Assembly: GCF_900142885.1 (NCBI RefSeq)
Contig: NZ_FRCL01000006.1
Span: 171,936 to 235,935 of the forward strand
Reading direction: 5' to 3'
Source of the DNA: Flavobacterium xinjiangense
Lineage (GTDB): Bacteria; Bacteroidota; Bacteroidia; Flavobacteriales; Flavobacteriaceae
Length of the DNA stretch: 64,000 nucleotides
Below the pieces are notes generated by a model, which saw only the letters and a list, made by a program, of their open reading frames with translations, was not told where the DNA came from and did no database searches. Each line of letters opens with the position of its first letter. Position 1 is the stretch's first letter. Shown here piece by piece: positions 8,083 through 18,349 of the stretch. The translations under genes and the position numbers were made by a program.

Positions 8083-9552
8083 TTATCCTATTTTTTTCAT
8101 CGCAGTCATAGATTCTCTCAACCACTCTCCTACTTCTTCAATAGGATGTTGACGAATACTTTTATTTACTGCAATAAGTACCGCATTATCTACTCCGTTT
8201 GAAGTTGAGAATGGTTTTCCTATAACGTTTGTGTCTACCGTTTTCATAAAATCAACCAATAAAGGCTTGCAAGCATGGTCAAAAAGATAACAACCGTATT
8301 CAGCTGTGTCAGAAATGATTCTGTTCATTTCATATAATTTTTTTCTTGCCACAGTATTAGCAATCAAAGGCAGCTCATGCAAAGATTCATAGTAAGCAGA
8401 TTCTTCAATGATACCTGATTGTGTCATGGTTTCAAAAGCTAATTCTACACCGGCTTTAACCATGGCAATCATCAGAACTCCATTATCAAAATATTCTTGT
8501 TCTGAAATATGTGATGCTGTTGGTGCCGTTTTTTCAAAATTTGTTTCTGCAGTAGCAGCTCTCCAAGTCAACAAATTGATATCATCATTAGCCCAGTCAA
8601 TCATCATGTTTTTTGAAAACTCACCGGAGATAATATCATCCATATGTTTTTGAAATAAAGGACGCATGATATCCTTTAATTCGTCCGCTAATTCGTATGC
8701 TTCAATTTTTGCTGGATTAGAAAGGCGATCCATCATATTAGTAATTCCACCATGTTTCAATGCTTCAGTTACCGTTTCCCAACCGTACTGAATTAATTTT
8801 GAAGCATAAGCAGGCTCAATTCCTTTTTCAACCATTTTATCGAAACATAAAATAGAACCTGTTTGTAACATTCCACAAAGAATGGTCTGCTCTCCCATTA
8901 AATCCGATTTTACTTCCGCTACAAATGAAGAGTTCAATACTCCTGCTTTGTGACCTCCGGTAGCAACTGCATACGCTTTTGCTTGCTCAAAACCTTCACC
9001 GTTTGGATCATTTTCAGGGTGAACCGCTATTAGTGTTGGTACACCAAAACCTCTTTTATATTCTTCACGAACCTCAGATCCAGGACATTTTGGAGCACAC
9101 ATAATAACGGTGATGTCTTTACGAATCTGCATTCCCTCTTCAACTATATTAAATCCATGCGAATACGCTAATGTTGAACCCTTTTTCATCAAAGGCATGA
9201 TTGCTGTAACTACAGCTGTATGTTGCTTATCCGGCGTTAGATTGCAAACCAAATCAGCAGTTGGAATTAATTCTTCATAAGTTCCCACTTTGAAACCATT
9301 ATCAGCAGCATTCATAAAAGAAGCTCTTTTTTTAGCAATTGCTTCAGCGCGCAATGCATAAGAAATATCTAAACCTGAATCTCTCATATTTAATCCTTGA
9401 TTTAGACCTTGAGCTCCACAACCTACAATAACTACTTTTTTTCCTGCTAATGCTTTTATACCATTTGCAAATTCTGACTGATCCATGAATTCGCAAACTC
9501 CTAATTGTTCTAATTGTAATCTAAGTGGTAATGAATTGAAATAATTTGCCAT
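8083..9552 (-). CDS. ilvC: Ketol-acid reductoisomerase, class II (long form)
   Basis: Second enzyme of isoleucine/valine synthesis: Mg2+-dependent alkyl migration and NADPH reduction of acetolactate or acetohydroxybutyrate. The 489-aa length and duplicated C-terminal knotted domain mark the class II (E. coli-like) type, not the 330-aa class I type. The nucleotide-binding loop is [11 protein letters not shown] near residue 44. It is the last gene of the leu-ilv operon, 114 nt after ilvN. Its C-terminus [13 protein letters not shown] matches the family. Confidence 0.97.
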   Translation of the reverse strand: MANYFNSLPLRLQLEQLGVCEFMDQSEFANGIKALAGKKVVIVGCGAQGLNQGLNMRDSGLDISYALRAEAIAKKRASFMNAADNGFKVGTYEELIPTADLVCNLTPDKQHTAVVTAIMPLMKKGSTLAYSHGFNIVEEGMQIRKDITVIMCAPKCPGSEVREEYKRGFGVPTLIAVHPENDPNGEGFEQAKAYAVATGGHKAGVLNSSFVAEVKSDLMGEQTILCGMLQTGSILCFDKMVEKGIEPAYASKLIQYGWETVTEALKHGGITNMMDRLSNPAKIEAYELADELKDIMRPLFQKHMDDIISGEFSKNMMIDWANDDINLLTWRAATAETNFEKTAPTASHISEQEYFDNGVLMIAMVKAGVELAFETMTQSGIIEESAYYESLHELPLIANTVARKKLYEMNRIISDTAEYGCYLFDHACKPLLVDFMKTVDTNVIGKPFSTSNGVDNAVLIAVNKSIRQHPIEEVGEWLRESMTAMKKIG

Positions 9553-9666
9553 TTTTTTTTAATATTTAATGAATGTAAAATTTAATAATTGATAAGGTTT
9601 ATTTACTGAAGAATTAAACAGATTAGCACTTTGCAATTGCGAATAGCGATTGCAATGAAACACTGA

Positions 9667-10191
9667 TTACAGTTTAAGATCTTCTAATAAAGTTGATATT
9701 TCCATTTTTTCTTTGGAAACAGATATTCTTCCGGAACGCACAAACTGCATGATTCCGAAAGGTTTTAATTTTTCATATAATTCTTCAATTTCAGAACGTT
9801 TTCCTGACTTTGAAATCACAAAATAGTCTCTTGAAACTGTAACTATTTCAGAATGACTTTCTTTTATGATGTTTTGAATTTGTCTTTCGTCAAAAAGTAA
9901 GCTGGAATGTATTTTGAAAAGTGCATTTTCTAAAAAAATGGTTTCTTCATCAACATGATAAAAAGCTTTAATAACTTCAATTTGTTTTTCTATTTGTCCT
10001 ACAATATTTTGCACCCATTTTTCCGTTGTATCCACAACTATAATGAATCTTGAGACATTTTCAATCTCTGATTCGGATACATTTAGACTTAATATATTGA
10101 TGTGACGTTTCAAGAATATTCCAGATATTCTGTTTAATAAGCCAACGTTGTTTTCTGAATAGACAGAAATGGTGAATGTTTTATTTTCCAT
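9667..10191 (-). CDS. ilvN: Acetolactate synthase small (regulatory) subunit
   Basis: Regulatory partner of IlvB, 174 aa. The N-terminal ACT domain is seen in the opening F-T-I-S-V-Y-S-E-N-N-V-G-L-L-N-R-I-S-G-I-F, which binds valine in related enzymes. A C-terminal ALS_ss_C-like region follows. It is in the usual place after the catalytic subunit. The 111-nt gap to ilvB contains a repeated inverted motif, so expression of the two subunits may be tuned after transcription. Confidence 0.94.
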   Translation of the reverse strand: MENKTFTISVYSENNVGLLNRISGIFLKRHINILSLNVSESEIENVSRFIIVVDTTEKWVQNIVGQIEKQIEVIKAFYHVDEETIFLENALFKIHSSLLFDERQIQNIIKESHSEIVTVSRDYFVISKSGKRSEIEELYEKLKPFGIMQFVRSGRISVSKEKMEISTLLEDLKL

Positions 10192-10199
10192 TTTTTTTT

Positions 10200-10298
10200 G
10201 TTTAAAGTTTTTTTGTTTAACGTTTAAAGTTGAGTACGATTCTTATTTGTACTATTAGTGTTTTCATTCCAACAACTTTTAAACCTTAAACTTTAAAC
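10200..10298. repeat. Compound inverted repeat between ilvB and ilvN
   Basis: Two copies of a GTTTAAAGTT-like unit (10200-10210 and 10221-10232) face two inverted copies (10273-10284 and 10285-10298) across a 40-nt loop. In RNA this would form a long AU-rich stem between two operon genes. Function is not evident. Confidence 0.5.
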
Positions 10299-10302
10299 TA
10301 TT

Positions 10303-12000
10303 TTAAGACAAACGAATGTCTGAAACTGATGCTCCTGTTGGAATCATCGGGAATACGTTATTTTCTTTCTCTACCATAACTTCAAGAAAATAAGATTCTT
10401 TTGAAGCCATCATTTCAGCAACTGCTGCGTCTAAATCTTCTCTTTTAGTTACTTTTTTAGCTTTGATATAATATCCTTCAGCGATGGCAGTAAAGTTTGG
10501 ATTAATCATTTCCGTTGAAGCATATCTTTTGTCAAAAAACAATTGCTGCCATTGACGAACCATTCCTAAAAATTCATTATTCAATACCACAATTTTCACT
10601 GGAACTTTCGTTTGAAAAATAGTTCCCAACTCCTGAATGGTCATTTGAAAACCTCCATCGCCAATAATTGCTACCACTTCGCGATCTGGCATTCCCATTT
10701 TGGCACCGATAGCAGCCGGTAAAGCGAATCCCATGGTACCTAAACCACCTGAAGTCACATTACTTTTAGTCGAATTAAATTTGGCATAACGACAAGCAAA
10801 CATTTGATGTTGCCCTACATCCGAAACCATAATCGCATCTCCTTTTGAGTGTTTATTGATCATTTCGATTGTTTCACCCATCGAAATTCCCTTGTCATTT
10901 GTAGGGTTTAATTCCTCATTTATAACAGATTCTAGTTCGATTTTATATAATTCTTTGAACTCGTTGTGCCAAGATTCATGCGTTTTACTTTCAATAAAAG
11001 GAAGTAAAGCAGCTAGCGATTCTTTTACATCAGCCAAAACAGCAACAGTAGTTTTTACGTTTTTATCTATTTCTGCCGGATCAATTTCAAAGTGAATTAC
11101 TTTGGCTTGCTTCGCATAAGTAGCTAAATTTCCTGTCACACGATCGTCAAAACGCATTCCAAGTGCTATTAAAACATCACATTCGTTGGTCAAAACATTT
11201 GGACCGTAATTACCGTGCATTCCTAACATCCCTACGTTTAATGGATGATCTGTCGGCATTGCAGAAAGTCCCAAAATAGTCCACGCAGCAGGAATTCCTG
11301 ATTTCTCCACTAATGCTTTTAACTGTTCTTCGGCTTCGCCAAGAATAATTCCTTGTCCAAAAACGATATATGGTTTTTTTGCATTATTGATTAGTTCCGC
11401 AGCCTCTTTAATTTTTTCTAGGTTTAAAGTCGGTTTTGGATTGTAACTTCTAATACTAGTACATTTTTTATAACTGAATTCGATTTCGTCAAACTGAGCA
11501 TTTTTTGTAATATCAATTAATACGGGACCTGGACGACCTGATTTTGCAATAAAAAAAGCTTTAGCCATAATCTCCGGAATTTCAGAAGCTTCTGTAATCT
11601 GATAATTCCATTTGGTTACCGGAGTTGAAATTCCAATAATATCTGTTTCCTGAAAAGCATCAGAACCCAATAAATGTTTTCCAACTTGGCCTGTAATACA
11701 AACCATTGGCGTAGAATCAATTTGAGCATCGGCAATTCCCGTAACTAAATTTGTTGCTCCAGGGCCAGAAGTAGCAATTGCGACACCCACTTTTCCCGTT
11801 GCTCTTGCAAATCCTTGGGCAGCATGCGTTGCCCCTTGCTCGTGACGTACTAAAACATGATGCAATTGATCTTTAAATTTATATAATTCGTCATAGACTG
11901 GCATGATGGCTCCACCTGGATAACCATAAACTAAGTCTACTCCTTCTTCTAATAAGCATCGAATAACGGCTTCTGCGCCAGATATTTTATTTGTTCCCAT
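10303..12000 (-). CDS. ilvB: Acetolactate synthase large (catalytic) subunit
   Basis: ThDP- and FAD-dependent enzyme that condenses two pyruvates, or pyruvate with 2-ketobutyrate. 565 aa. The catalytic Glu lies in L-V-R-H-E-Q-G-A-T-H-A-A-Q-G near residue 53. The ThDP/Mg motif G-D-G-G-F-Q-M-T-I-Q-E-L ends in the E-F-L-G-M-V-R-Q-W-Q segment near residue 475. The start at 12000 gives M-G-T-N-K-I-S-G-A-E-A, in line with the family. Middle gene of the leu-ilv operon. Confidence 0.96.
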   Translation of the reverse strand: MGTNKISGAEAVIRCLLEEGVDLVYGYPGGAIMPVYDELYKFKDQLHHVLVRHEQGATHAAQGFARATGKVGVAIATSGPGATNLVTGIADAQIDSTPMVCITGQVGKHLLGSDAFQETDIIGISTPVTKWNYQITEASEIPEIMAKAFFIAKSGRPGPVLIDITKNAQFDEIEFSYKKCTSIRSYNPKPTLNLEKIKEAAELINNAKKPYIVFGQGIILGEAEEQLKALVEKSGIPAAWTILGLSAMPTDHPLNVGMLGMHGNYGPNVLTNECDVLIALGMRFDDRVTGNLATYAKQAKVIHFEIDPAEIDKNVKTTVAVLADVKESLAALLPFIESKTHESWHNEFKELYKIELESVINEELNPTNDKGISMGETIEMINKHSKGDAIMVSDVGQHQMFACRYAKFNSTKSNVTSGGLGTMGFALPAAIGAKMGMPDREVVAIIGDGGFQMTIQELGTIFQTKVPVKIVVLNNEFLGMVRQWQQLFFDKRYASTEMINPNFTAIAEGYYIKAKKVTKREDLDAAVAEMMASKESYFLEVMVEKENNVFPMIPTGASVSDIRLS

Positions 12001-12133
12001 GGGTACGTTTATTATTTTTCCTAACTCAGCACTCTTCGAAGAGAATGATCCAAGATTGATATAGTATTCCTATTTTTTTATTTTAAATAAAAGTCCAAAC
12101 CCTATTATTATCTCCCTTTGGGAAATTTGAATA

Positions 12134-13807
12134 TTATTTATCGGTTACACATCCTTCAGAGGCACTTGAGACCGAACGCATATATTTAAGTAAGACTCCT
12201 TGCTTTATAGGTGATTCTGGTTTCTTCCAATTGGCTTTACGTTTTGCAAATTCTTCGTCTGATATTTTCATATTGATAGTATTTTTTACAGCATCAATTG
12301 AAATCACATCACCGTTTTCTATTAAAGCAATTCCTCCACCATCATATGCTTCTGGTGTAACGTGTCCTACTACGAAACCGTGAGAACCTCCAGAGAAACG
12401 TCCGTCAGTAATTAAAGCAACAGTACTTCCTAAACCAGCTCCCATAATTGCAGATGTTGGTTTAAGCATTTCAGGCATACCTGGTCCTCCTTTTGGTCCG
12501 CAGTACCGAATAATAACCACGTTACCTGGCTTGACTTCGCCTCCTCTAATTCCTTTAATTACATCATGCTCGTTTTCAAAAACTACTGCTGTACCTTCGA
12601 AAAACTCACCTTCTTTACCACTAATTTTAGCGACACACCCTTCTGAAGCAATGTTTCCGTATAAAATCTGAATATTTCCAGTAGCTTTTAAAGCTTTTTG
12701 AATTTCGTGAATCACTTCTTGTCCATCATTCAAATCAGGAACTACAGCTAAGTTTTCAGCAATTGTTTTTCCTGTAACGGTTAAACAATCTCCATGTAAA
12801 AAACCTTCTTTCAATAAATATTTCATTACAGCAGGAACACCTCCTACATTATGTAAATCTTCCATTAAGTATTTTCCGCTTGGTTTTAAGTCAGCAAGTA
12901 GTGGAGTTTTATCACTAACATCTTGAAAATCCTTTAAGGTAAGATCAACGCCCACTGAATGCGCCATAGCGATTAAGTGCATAACCGCATTAGTAGAACC
13001 TCCTAAGACAGCTACAATCGTAATTGCATTTTCGAATGCTTTACGAGTCATGATGTCTCTAGGTTTTATATCTTTTTCCAGTAATATTCTTATTGCTTTA
13101 CCAGCATCAGCACATTCTTGTTTCTTTTCCGGACTCAAAGCTGGATTCGAAGAACTGTATGGTAAACTCATCCCTAAAGCTTCAATTGCTGACGACATAG
13201 TATTAGCAGTATACATACCACCGCACGCACCCGCTCCTGGACAAGCATTTTGTATAACTCCTTTAAAATCTTCAGGTGTAATAGTGTTATTAAATTTTTT
13301 TCCTAATGCTTCAAAAGCAGAAACGATATTCAAATCCTCACCTTTCCATTTTCCCGGATGAATTGAACCTCCATAAACCATAATCGAAGGACGATTTACT
13401 CTACCCATAGCCATTAGGGCTCCCGGCATATTTTTATCACAACCAGGAACAGCGATCATACCATCATACCATTGTGCTCCCATAACAGTTTCTATAGAAT
13501 CTGCAATTACATCTCGTGAAACTAAAGAAAAACGCATTCCATCATTACCATTAGAAATACCGTCACTTACACCAATAGTATTAAAAATCAAACCAACTAA
13601 ATCTGCTGCCCAGACCCCAGTCTTAATATCCTTAGCTAAATCATTTAAGTGCATATTACAAGGGTTTCCATCATAGCCCATACTCACAATTCCTACCTGC
13701 GCTTTTTTAAGATCTTCTTCAGTTAATCCAATTCCGTACAACATGGCTTGTGAAGCTGGTTGTGTTTCATCTTGTGTGATTATTTTGCTGTATTTATTTA
13801 ATTCCAT
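12134..13807 (-). CDS. ilvD: Dihydroxy-acid dehydratase
   Basis: Fe-S dehydratase that converts 2,3-dihydroxy acids to 2-keto acids. 557 aa. Cluster ligands and signatures are visible: P-G-C-D-K-N-M-P-G near residue 120 and [16 protein letters not shown] near 190. The C-terminal [11 protein letters not shown] motif is also intact. It lies 53 nt after leuB and 133 nt before ilvB, all same strand. Confidence 0.97.
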   Translation of the reverse strand: MELNKYSKIITQDETQPASQAMLYGIGLTEEDLKKAQVGIVSMGYDGNPCNMHLNDLAKDIKTGVWAADLVGLIFNTIGVSDGISNGNDGMRFSLVSRDVIADSIETVMGAQWYDGMIAVPGCDKNMPGALMAMGRVNRPSIMVYGGSIHPGKWKGEDLNIVSAFEALGKKFNNTITPEDFKGVIQNACPGAGACGGMYTANTMSSAIEALGMSLPYSSSNPALSPEKKQECADAGKAIRILLEKDIKPRDIMTRKAFENAITIVAVLGGSTNAVMHLIAMAHSVGVDLTLKDFQDVSDKTPLLADLKPSGKYLMEDLHNVGGVPAVMKYLLKEGFLHGDCLTVTGKTIAENLAVVPDLNDGQEVIHEIQKALKATGNIQILYGNIASEGCVAKISGKEGEFFEGTAVVFENEHDVIKGIRGGEVKPGNVVIIRYCGPKGGPGMPEMLKPTSAIMGAGLGSTVALITDGRFSGGSHGFVVGHVTPEAYDGGGIALIENGDVISIDAVKNTINMKISDEEFAKRKANWKKPESPIKQGVLLKYMRSVSSASEGCVTDK

Positions 13808-13860
13808 TATTTGTTAATTTGTATCTATTATAGTTTTGGGACTAAGAAATTACGTTACTA

Positions 13861-14976
13861 TTAAACGATTGTAGATTGTCCTATTTTGATATTATCAATT
13901 TTAAAATATAAGTCATCTTTGCTCAAAATGACGTTTGAAATAAAATCACCCACTTCATTGGTTCCAAATTTTGAATCTGCATTTAAGTCTACTGTAACTA
14001 CATTATACTCGATGGCTTTTTCTACTGCCTCATACACTTTTTTAGCTTCTTTGTGCAGTCCAAAATGTTCTAACAACATTGCTGCAGATAAAATCGAGGC
14101 AATTGGATTCGCTATGTTTTTTCCGGTAGCCTGGGGGTAAGAGCCATGAATAGGTTCAAAAAGAGCATTTGTTTTCCCTAATGATGCCGATGCTAATAAT
14201 CCAATGGAACCTGTAATTACACTAGCTTCATCAGATAATATATCCCCAAATAAATTTTCAGTCAATATCACATCAAATTGTCTTGGATTAAGAATAATTT
14301 GCATCGCTGCATTATCGACAAAAAGGAAATCCAACGCTACATCAGGGTAATCTTCACTCACTTTTTTCACCACTCTTCTCCATAATCTGGATGTTTCAAG
14401 GACATTGGCTTTGTCAACCATAGTCACTTTTTTTCGTCTATTTTGCGCACTTTTAAACGCTAAATGGGAAATTCTGATAATTTCTTCTTCCGAGTATTCA
14501 CACAAATCAGAAGCTATTGTCCCAGTCTCATTTAATTTCTTTTCACCAAAATAAACTCCACCAGTCAGCTCTCTGAAAATGATGAAATCAGCATCTTGTA
14601 TTATTTCTTTTTTTAACGGAGAGGAATTTAAAAGCGAAGCATATGGTTTTATAGGTCTGATATTAGCAAATAAACCCAATGATTTTCGCAATTTTAATAA
14701 ACCTTGTTCTGGACGCACTTTGGCATCCGGGTTATTATCGTATTTTGGATCACCGATAGCTCCAAATAAAACGGCATCGGTATTAAGACAAAGATTCAAT
14801 GTTTGTTCCGGAAGAGGATTACCTGTTTTATCAATGGCAATAGCTCCAACAAAGGCATCTTCAAAAACAAATTCATGGTCAAAAACCAATCCAATAGCAT
14901 ATAACGCTTTCTTCGCTTGTAAGATTACCTCTGGTCCTATTCCGTCTCCTGCTAGTGCTGCTATTTTTAAGTTCAT
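13861..14976 (-). CDS. leuB: 3-isopropylmalate dehydrogenase
   Basis: NAD-dependent oxidative decarboxylase of leucine synthesis, 371 aa. It begins I-A-A-L-A-G-D-G-I-G-P-E-V and carries the substrate/metal signature N-L-F-G-D-I-L-S-D-E-A-S-V near residue 245, followed by the N-A-L-F-E-P-I-H-G-S NAD-binding stretch. Second in the operon, 50 nt downstream of leuA. The isomerase subunits leuC and leuD, needed between LeuA and LeuB, are not in this operon. Confidence 0.96.
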   Translation of the reverse strand: MNLKIAALAGDGIGPEVILQAKKALYAIGLVFDHEFVFEDAFVGAIAIDKTGNPLPEQTLNLCLNTDAVLFGAIGDPKYDNNPDAKVRPEQGLLKLRKSLGLFANIRPIKPYASLLNSSPLKKEIIQDADFIIFRELTGGVYFGEKKLNETGTIASDLCEYSEEEIIRISHLAFKSAQNRRKKVTMVDKANVLETSRLWRRVVKKVSEDYPDVALDFLFVDNAAMQIILNPRQFDVILTENLFGDILSDEASVITGSIGLLASASLGKTNALFEPIHGSYPQATGKNIANPIASILSAAMLLEHFGLHKEAKKVYEAVEKAIEYNVVTVDLNADSKFGTNEVGDFISNVILSKDDLYFKIDNIKIGQSTIV

Positions 14977-15026
14977 GGGATTTTTTTTTAAAATTGTGTG
15001 CTAAAACTTTTATCTAACTATTTGTA

Positions 15027-16208
15027 TTAACTTCTAATTAATTCACTTTGTATTTTGCAGACTTCAATAATTTGATGAATATCCGCATCTAAGACTTCTT
15101 TTTTGATATCTGCAAATCTCAAAAACTCAATATAGACAATATCAAGTTGAACTTTAGTAAGTTCGTAACCTACTTTTTTGGCTCTGTAAGCTAATGCTGC
15201 TCTACCGCTTCTGGCTGTAAGAACTATTGAAGATTCATTTACACCAACATCCAATGGGTCCATGATTTCGTAAGTTGATCTATTTTTAATAACTCCATCC
15301 TGATGAATTCCGGAACTGTGTGCAAAGGCATTAGCGCCCACAATAGCTTTGTTAGGTTGCACAATCATTCCCATGCTTTCTGAAACCAATCGACTCATTT
15401 CATTCAATTTTTTTGAGTCGATATCAGTATATAAGTTCAAATAAGGATGTTGTTTGAAAATCATAACTACTTCTTCAAGTGCCGTATTTCCTGCTCTCTC
15501 CCCTATTCCATTGATAGTACATTCTATTTGTCGAGCTCCATTTACTGCACCCGCAATAGAATTGGCAGTAGCCATCCCTAAATCATTATGACAATGACAA
15601 GAAAGAATCACATTTTCAATCCCTTTTACGTTTTCTCTAAGATATTTTATTTTTGCTCCATATTCCTCCGGCAAACAATACCCTGTGGTATCAGGTATGT
15701 TAAGTACTGTAGCACCTGATTTTATTGCTTCTTCACATACTTTTGCCAAAAAATCATTATCTGTTCTACCGGCGTCTTCAGCATAAAACTCTACATCTTC
15801 TACATACGATTTAGCATGCGAAACAGCAAATTTTGCTCTTGCTATAACATCTTCTCTTGTAGTATTAAGTTTGTGTATGATATGAGAATTTGAAGTTCCA
15901 ATACCTGTGTGAATACGAGGTTTTTTTGCATATTTTAAAGCGGCTGCTGCAACATCGATATCATTTTTTACTGCTCTGGTTAAACCGCAAACGGTAGCAT
16001 TTTTTACAATCTTGCTTATTTCTGTAACAGATAAAAAATCACCTGGACTAGAAACAGGAAAACCAGCTTCAATAATGTCAACTCCCATCTCATCTAAGCG
16101 ATTTGCTATAACAAGTTTTTGTTTGGTATCTAGTTTACATCCTGGGACCTGTTCTCCATCTCTTAAAGTGGTATCAAAAATTTGAACTTTCTCTCTATTC
16201 ATTTTCAT
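15027..16208 (-). CDS. leuA: 2-isopropylmalate synthase, short form
   Basis: Condenses 2-ketoisovalerate with acetyl-CoA. The DmpG/HMGL TIM-barrel is intact: [10 protein letters not shown] at residue 13, [10 protein letters not shown] metal-binding histidines near 205, G-I-G-E-R-A-G-N, and H-S-S-G-I-H-Q-D-G. At 393 aa it lacks the C-terminal LeuA_dimer regulatory domain of the 510-aa form, so simple leucine feedback through that domain is not expected. Homocitrate or citramalate synthase cannot be fully excluded from sequence, but the leuB-ilv neighbours favour isopropylmalate synthase. First gene of the operon. Confidence 0.88.
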   Translation of the reverse strand: MKMNREKVQIFDTTLRDGEQVPGCKLDTKQKLVIANRLDEMGVDIIEAGFPVSSPGDFLSVTEISKIVKNATVCGLTRAVKNDIDVAAAALKYAKKPRIHTGIGTSNSHIIHKLNTTREDVIARAKFAVSHAKSYVEDVEFYAEDAGRTDNDFLAKVCEEAIKSGATVLNIPDTTGYCLPEEYGAKIKYLRENVKGIENVILSCHCHNDLGMATANSIAGAVNGARQIECTINGIGERAGNTALEEVVMIFKQHPYLNLYTDIDSKKLNEMSRLVSESMGMIVQPNKAIVGANAFAHSSGIHQDGVIKNRSTYEIMDPLDVGVNESSIVLTARSGRAALAYRAKKVGYELTKVQLDIVYIEFLRFADIKKEVLDADIHQIIEVCKIQSELIRS

Positions 16209-16237
16209 TTATTTAATGTAATTTCACATCTTCATAA

Positions 16238-16245
16238 CAAAAATA
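16238..16245 (-). promoter_or_regulatory. Candidate -7 box for the leu-ilv operon
   Basis: TATTTTTG on the minus strand fits the Bacteroidetes -7 consensus TAnnTTTG, 29 nt upstream of the leuA ATG. No well-placed TTG (-33) was found, so this is tentative. Confidence 0.35.
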
Positions 16246-16304
16246 GATTTCAATACTTAAATATAAAATTCATTTTAACCAAATATACTGCTTATAAAGC
16301 AACT

Positions 16305-16327
16305 AATAAAGACTTAATGTCTTTATT
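16305..16327. promoter_or_regulatory. Palindrome in the leuA / 16357 divergent region
   Basis: AATAAAGAC-TTAAT-GTCTTTATT: perfect nine-base arms around five bases, 29 nt before the rightward ATG. It may be an operator for one or both divergent genes. Confidence 0.35.
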
Positions 16328-16356
16328 TACAGTGTATTACACTTCTTTATTTTACA

Positions 16357-17901
16357 ATGGCTAACCATCAAAAAGATTTTTTATTTGTTTTAATAAAATC
16401 CCTTTCAAAGTCTGAAAAGAGACAATTTAAGATTTTTGCAAGTCGACTGGAAACAAGTTCAAATACAAAATTCATCGAATTATTCAACATTCTGGACAAG
16501 TCCGAAGTGTATGATGAGAAACTTATTTTGAAAAGTGGTATTATAAAAAAAGTGCAATTATCAAACTTAAAATCGTACTTATATAAACAAATATTAGTCA
16601 GTATCCGGTTGAATATTCCTAGCCAAAACATTCGCTACCAATTGCGGGAACAAATTGATTTTGCAGCTATTTTATACAACAAAGGTTTATATAAGCAAAG
16701 TTTGAAAATCTTGGATAAAACAAAAATTGCAGCTTTAGAAAATGACGAAAAACTCATGGCCTATGAAATTGTCGAATTTGAAAAACTTATTGAATCCCAA
16801 TACATAACTCGAAGTATTCAAGGTCGAGCCGATGAACTAGTTATACAAGCAAAAGAATTAAATTACAGGAACACCATTTCCAGTAAATTATCCAATTTAT
16901 CACTGCAGTTGTACGGAATAATGCTTAAAACAGGATATGTAAAAAGTGATGAAGAATATAAATACATTGATAATTATTTCAACAAACATATTGCCAAATT
17001 AGATGAGAAAAAATTTGGATTTCGGGAAAAATATTGGTTTTACAATGCTAATCTTTGGCGTAGTTTTTTAGTACAGGACTTTTTAGCCAGTTATAAATAT
17101 GCTTATAAATGGGTAACTCTTTTTTATGATAATCCCAATATGATTTATCTGAATCCAGTCTTTTTCTTAAAAGGGAATCATTATTTACTGGAGTCTTTAT
17201 TCATGTTAAAATATAAATCCAAATTTAAAAAATATTTGTTTCTACTGGAAGAAACTATCAATGATCCTCGTTTCCCTGTAAATGATAATATTGCATCGTT
17301 ATCTTTCTTGTATTTGTACAACAACAAATTAAACTATCATATTCTGGAAGGCACCTTTGCTGAAAGCGAATATCTAATTCCTGAAATTTTAAGTAAATTA
17401 AAGTTGCATAGCGAGCATCTTGATGAACATCACGAAATGTTGTTTTACTATAAAATTGCCAGCATCTATTTTGGAAATGAAAAATATGTTGAATCGATAT
17501 TCTATCTGGAGAAAATTATAAACAACAAAAATCTTTCCATGAGAGAAGATTTGATGTGTTTTGCCCGATTATTGAGTTTAATTGCTCATTATGAATTGGG
17601 TAATGATTACTATTTAGAAAATCAGTTGAAAAACACCTATAAATTTTTATTAAAAATGAATGATTTGCATGAAGTGCAAAAGGAAATCATTAAGTTTTTG
17701 AAAAACTTAAACTCCATATATCCTGGCGATATTAAGAAGGAGTTTATTAAAATGAGAGAGCGATTCATCGAATTAGAAAAGAACACTTATGAAAAAAGAG
17801 CGTTTCTTTATCTCGATATTATTTCCTGGTTAGAAAGCAAAATCGAAAACCGAAAAATCAGTGATATTATCAAAGAAAAGGCAAAATTGAGCAATCGATA
17901 G
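16357..17901 (+). CDS. Hypothetical helical-repeat protein (Bacteroidetes-type)
   Basis: 514 aa with no recognised catalytic motif. The sequence is rich in Lys, Leu, Tyr and Asn, with long amphipathic helices and a Y-N-K-G-L-Y-K-Q-S-L-K-I-L-D segment that looks like a degenerate TPR pair. No signal peptide or membrane segment is apparent, so it should be cytosolic. It is transcribed divergently from the leu-ilv operon and stands alone: a long inverted repeat follows its stop. A role cannot be assigned. Confidence 0.75.
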   Translation: MANHQKDFLFVLIKSLSKSEKRQFKIFASRLETSSNTKFIELFNILDKSEVYDEKLILKSGIIKKVQLSNLKSYLYKQILVSIRLNIPSQNIRYQLREQIDFAAILYNKGLYKQSLKILDKTKIAALENDEKLMAYEIVEFEKLIESQYITRSIQGRADELVIQAKELNYRNTISSKLSNLSLQLYGIMLKTGYVKSDEEYKYIDNYFNKHIAKLDEKKFGFREKYWFYNANLWRSFLVQDFLASYKYAYKWVTLFYDNPNMIYLNPVFFLKGNHYLLESLFMLKYKSKFKKYLFLLEETINDPRFPVNDNIASLSFLYLYNNKLNYHILEGTFAESEYLIPEILSKLKLHSEHLDEHHEMLFYYKIASIYFGNEKYVESIFYLEKIINNKNLSMREDLMCFARLLSLIAHYELGNDYYLENQLKNTYKFLLKMNDLHEVQKEIIKFLKNLNSIYPGDIKKEFIKMRERFIELEKNTYEKRAFLYLDIISWLESKIENRKISDIIKEKAKLSNR

Positions 17902-17919
17902 TATCGTTGCATTTAATTA

Positions 17920-17987
17920 GTCATTTCGACGAAGGAGAAATTTCAAGAATTACTATCTTTATGTGATTTCTCCTTCGTCGAAATGAC
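17920..17987. repeat. Long perfect inverted repeat, 22-bp arms
   Basis: Arms at 17920-17941 and 17966-17987 pair without mismatch around a 24-nt loop; the arm core is TTTCGACGAAGGAGAAAT. It lies between the convergent ends of the 16357 and 18057 genes. It may act as a bidirectional terminator, but the perfect long arms are more like a dispersed palindromic element. Confidence 0.85.
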
Positions 17988-18056
17988 AAAATAGTTGTAT
18001 TTTAGTCTTCAAATTAGCTTCTTAAAAGTAAATATCGAAGAATAATGCCTTAATTA

Positions 18057-18347
18057 TTAAGCTAATTTCTCCGTTCTAAAAACAATCGGAGTTTCTTGCA
18101 ACAGTGTTTTAGCTTTTTCAAAAAAAGATTGAATGTAAGATTGCTCATTGTGATTATCCAAACCTTTCTGATTTTCCCAAATCTCATGAAAAATAAAAGT
18201 ATTGAAATCATCACAATTTTGATGCAAATCGTATTGTTTGCAAGCCGCTTCTTGAGTGGATTTTTCAACTAATTCTAGTAATAGCGATTTTACTAATGCT
18301 GAGTTTTCCGGTTTACTTTTAAGAATAACTGTTAGATTGATTGCCAT
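18057..18347 (-). CDS. Putative quinol monooxygenase (ABM domain, YgiN-like)
   Basis: Small ferredoxin-like dimeric protein of 96 aa from the antibiotic-biosynthesis-monooxygenase family. It starts I-N-L-T-V-I-L-K-S-K-P-E-N and has C-K-Q-Y-D-L-H-Q and F-I-F-H-E-I-W-E-N-Q, the usual substrate-pocket strands. It is 2 nt downstream of an MdaB-like quinone reductase. In E. coli mdaB and ygiN form the same pair, with proposed quinone/quinol redox cycling. The exact substrate is unknown. Confidence 0.82.
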   Translation of the reverse strand: MAINLTVILKSKPENSALVKSLLLELVEKSTQEAACKQYDLHQNCDDFNTFIFHEIWENQKGLDNHNEQSYIQSFFEKAKTLLQETPIVFRTEKLA

Positions 18348-18349
18348 AA

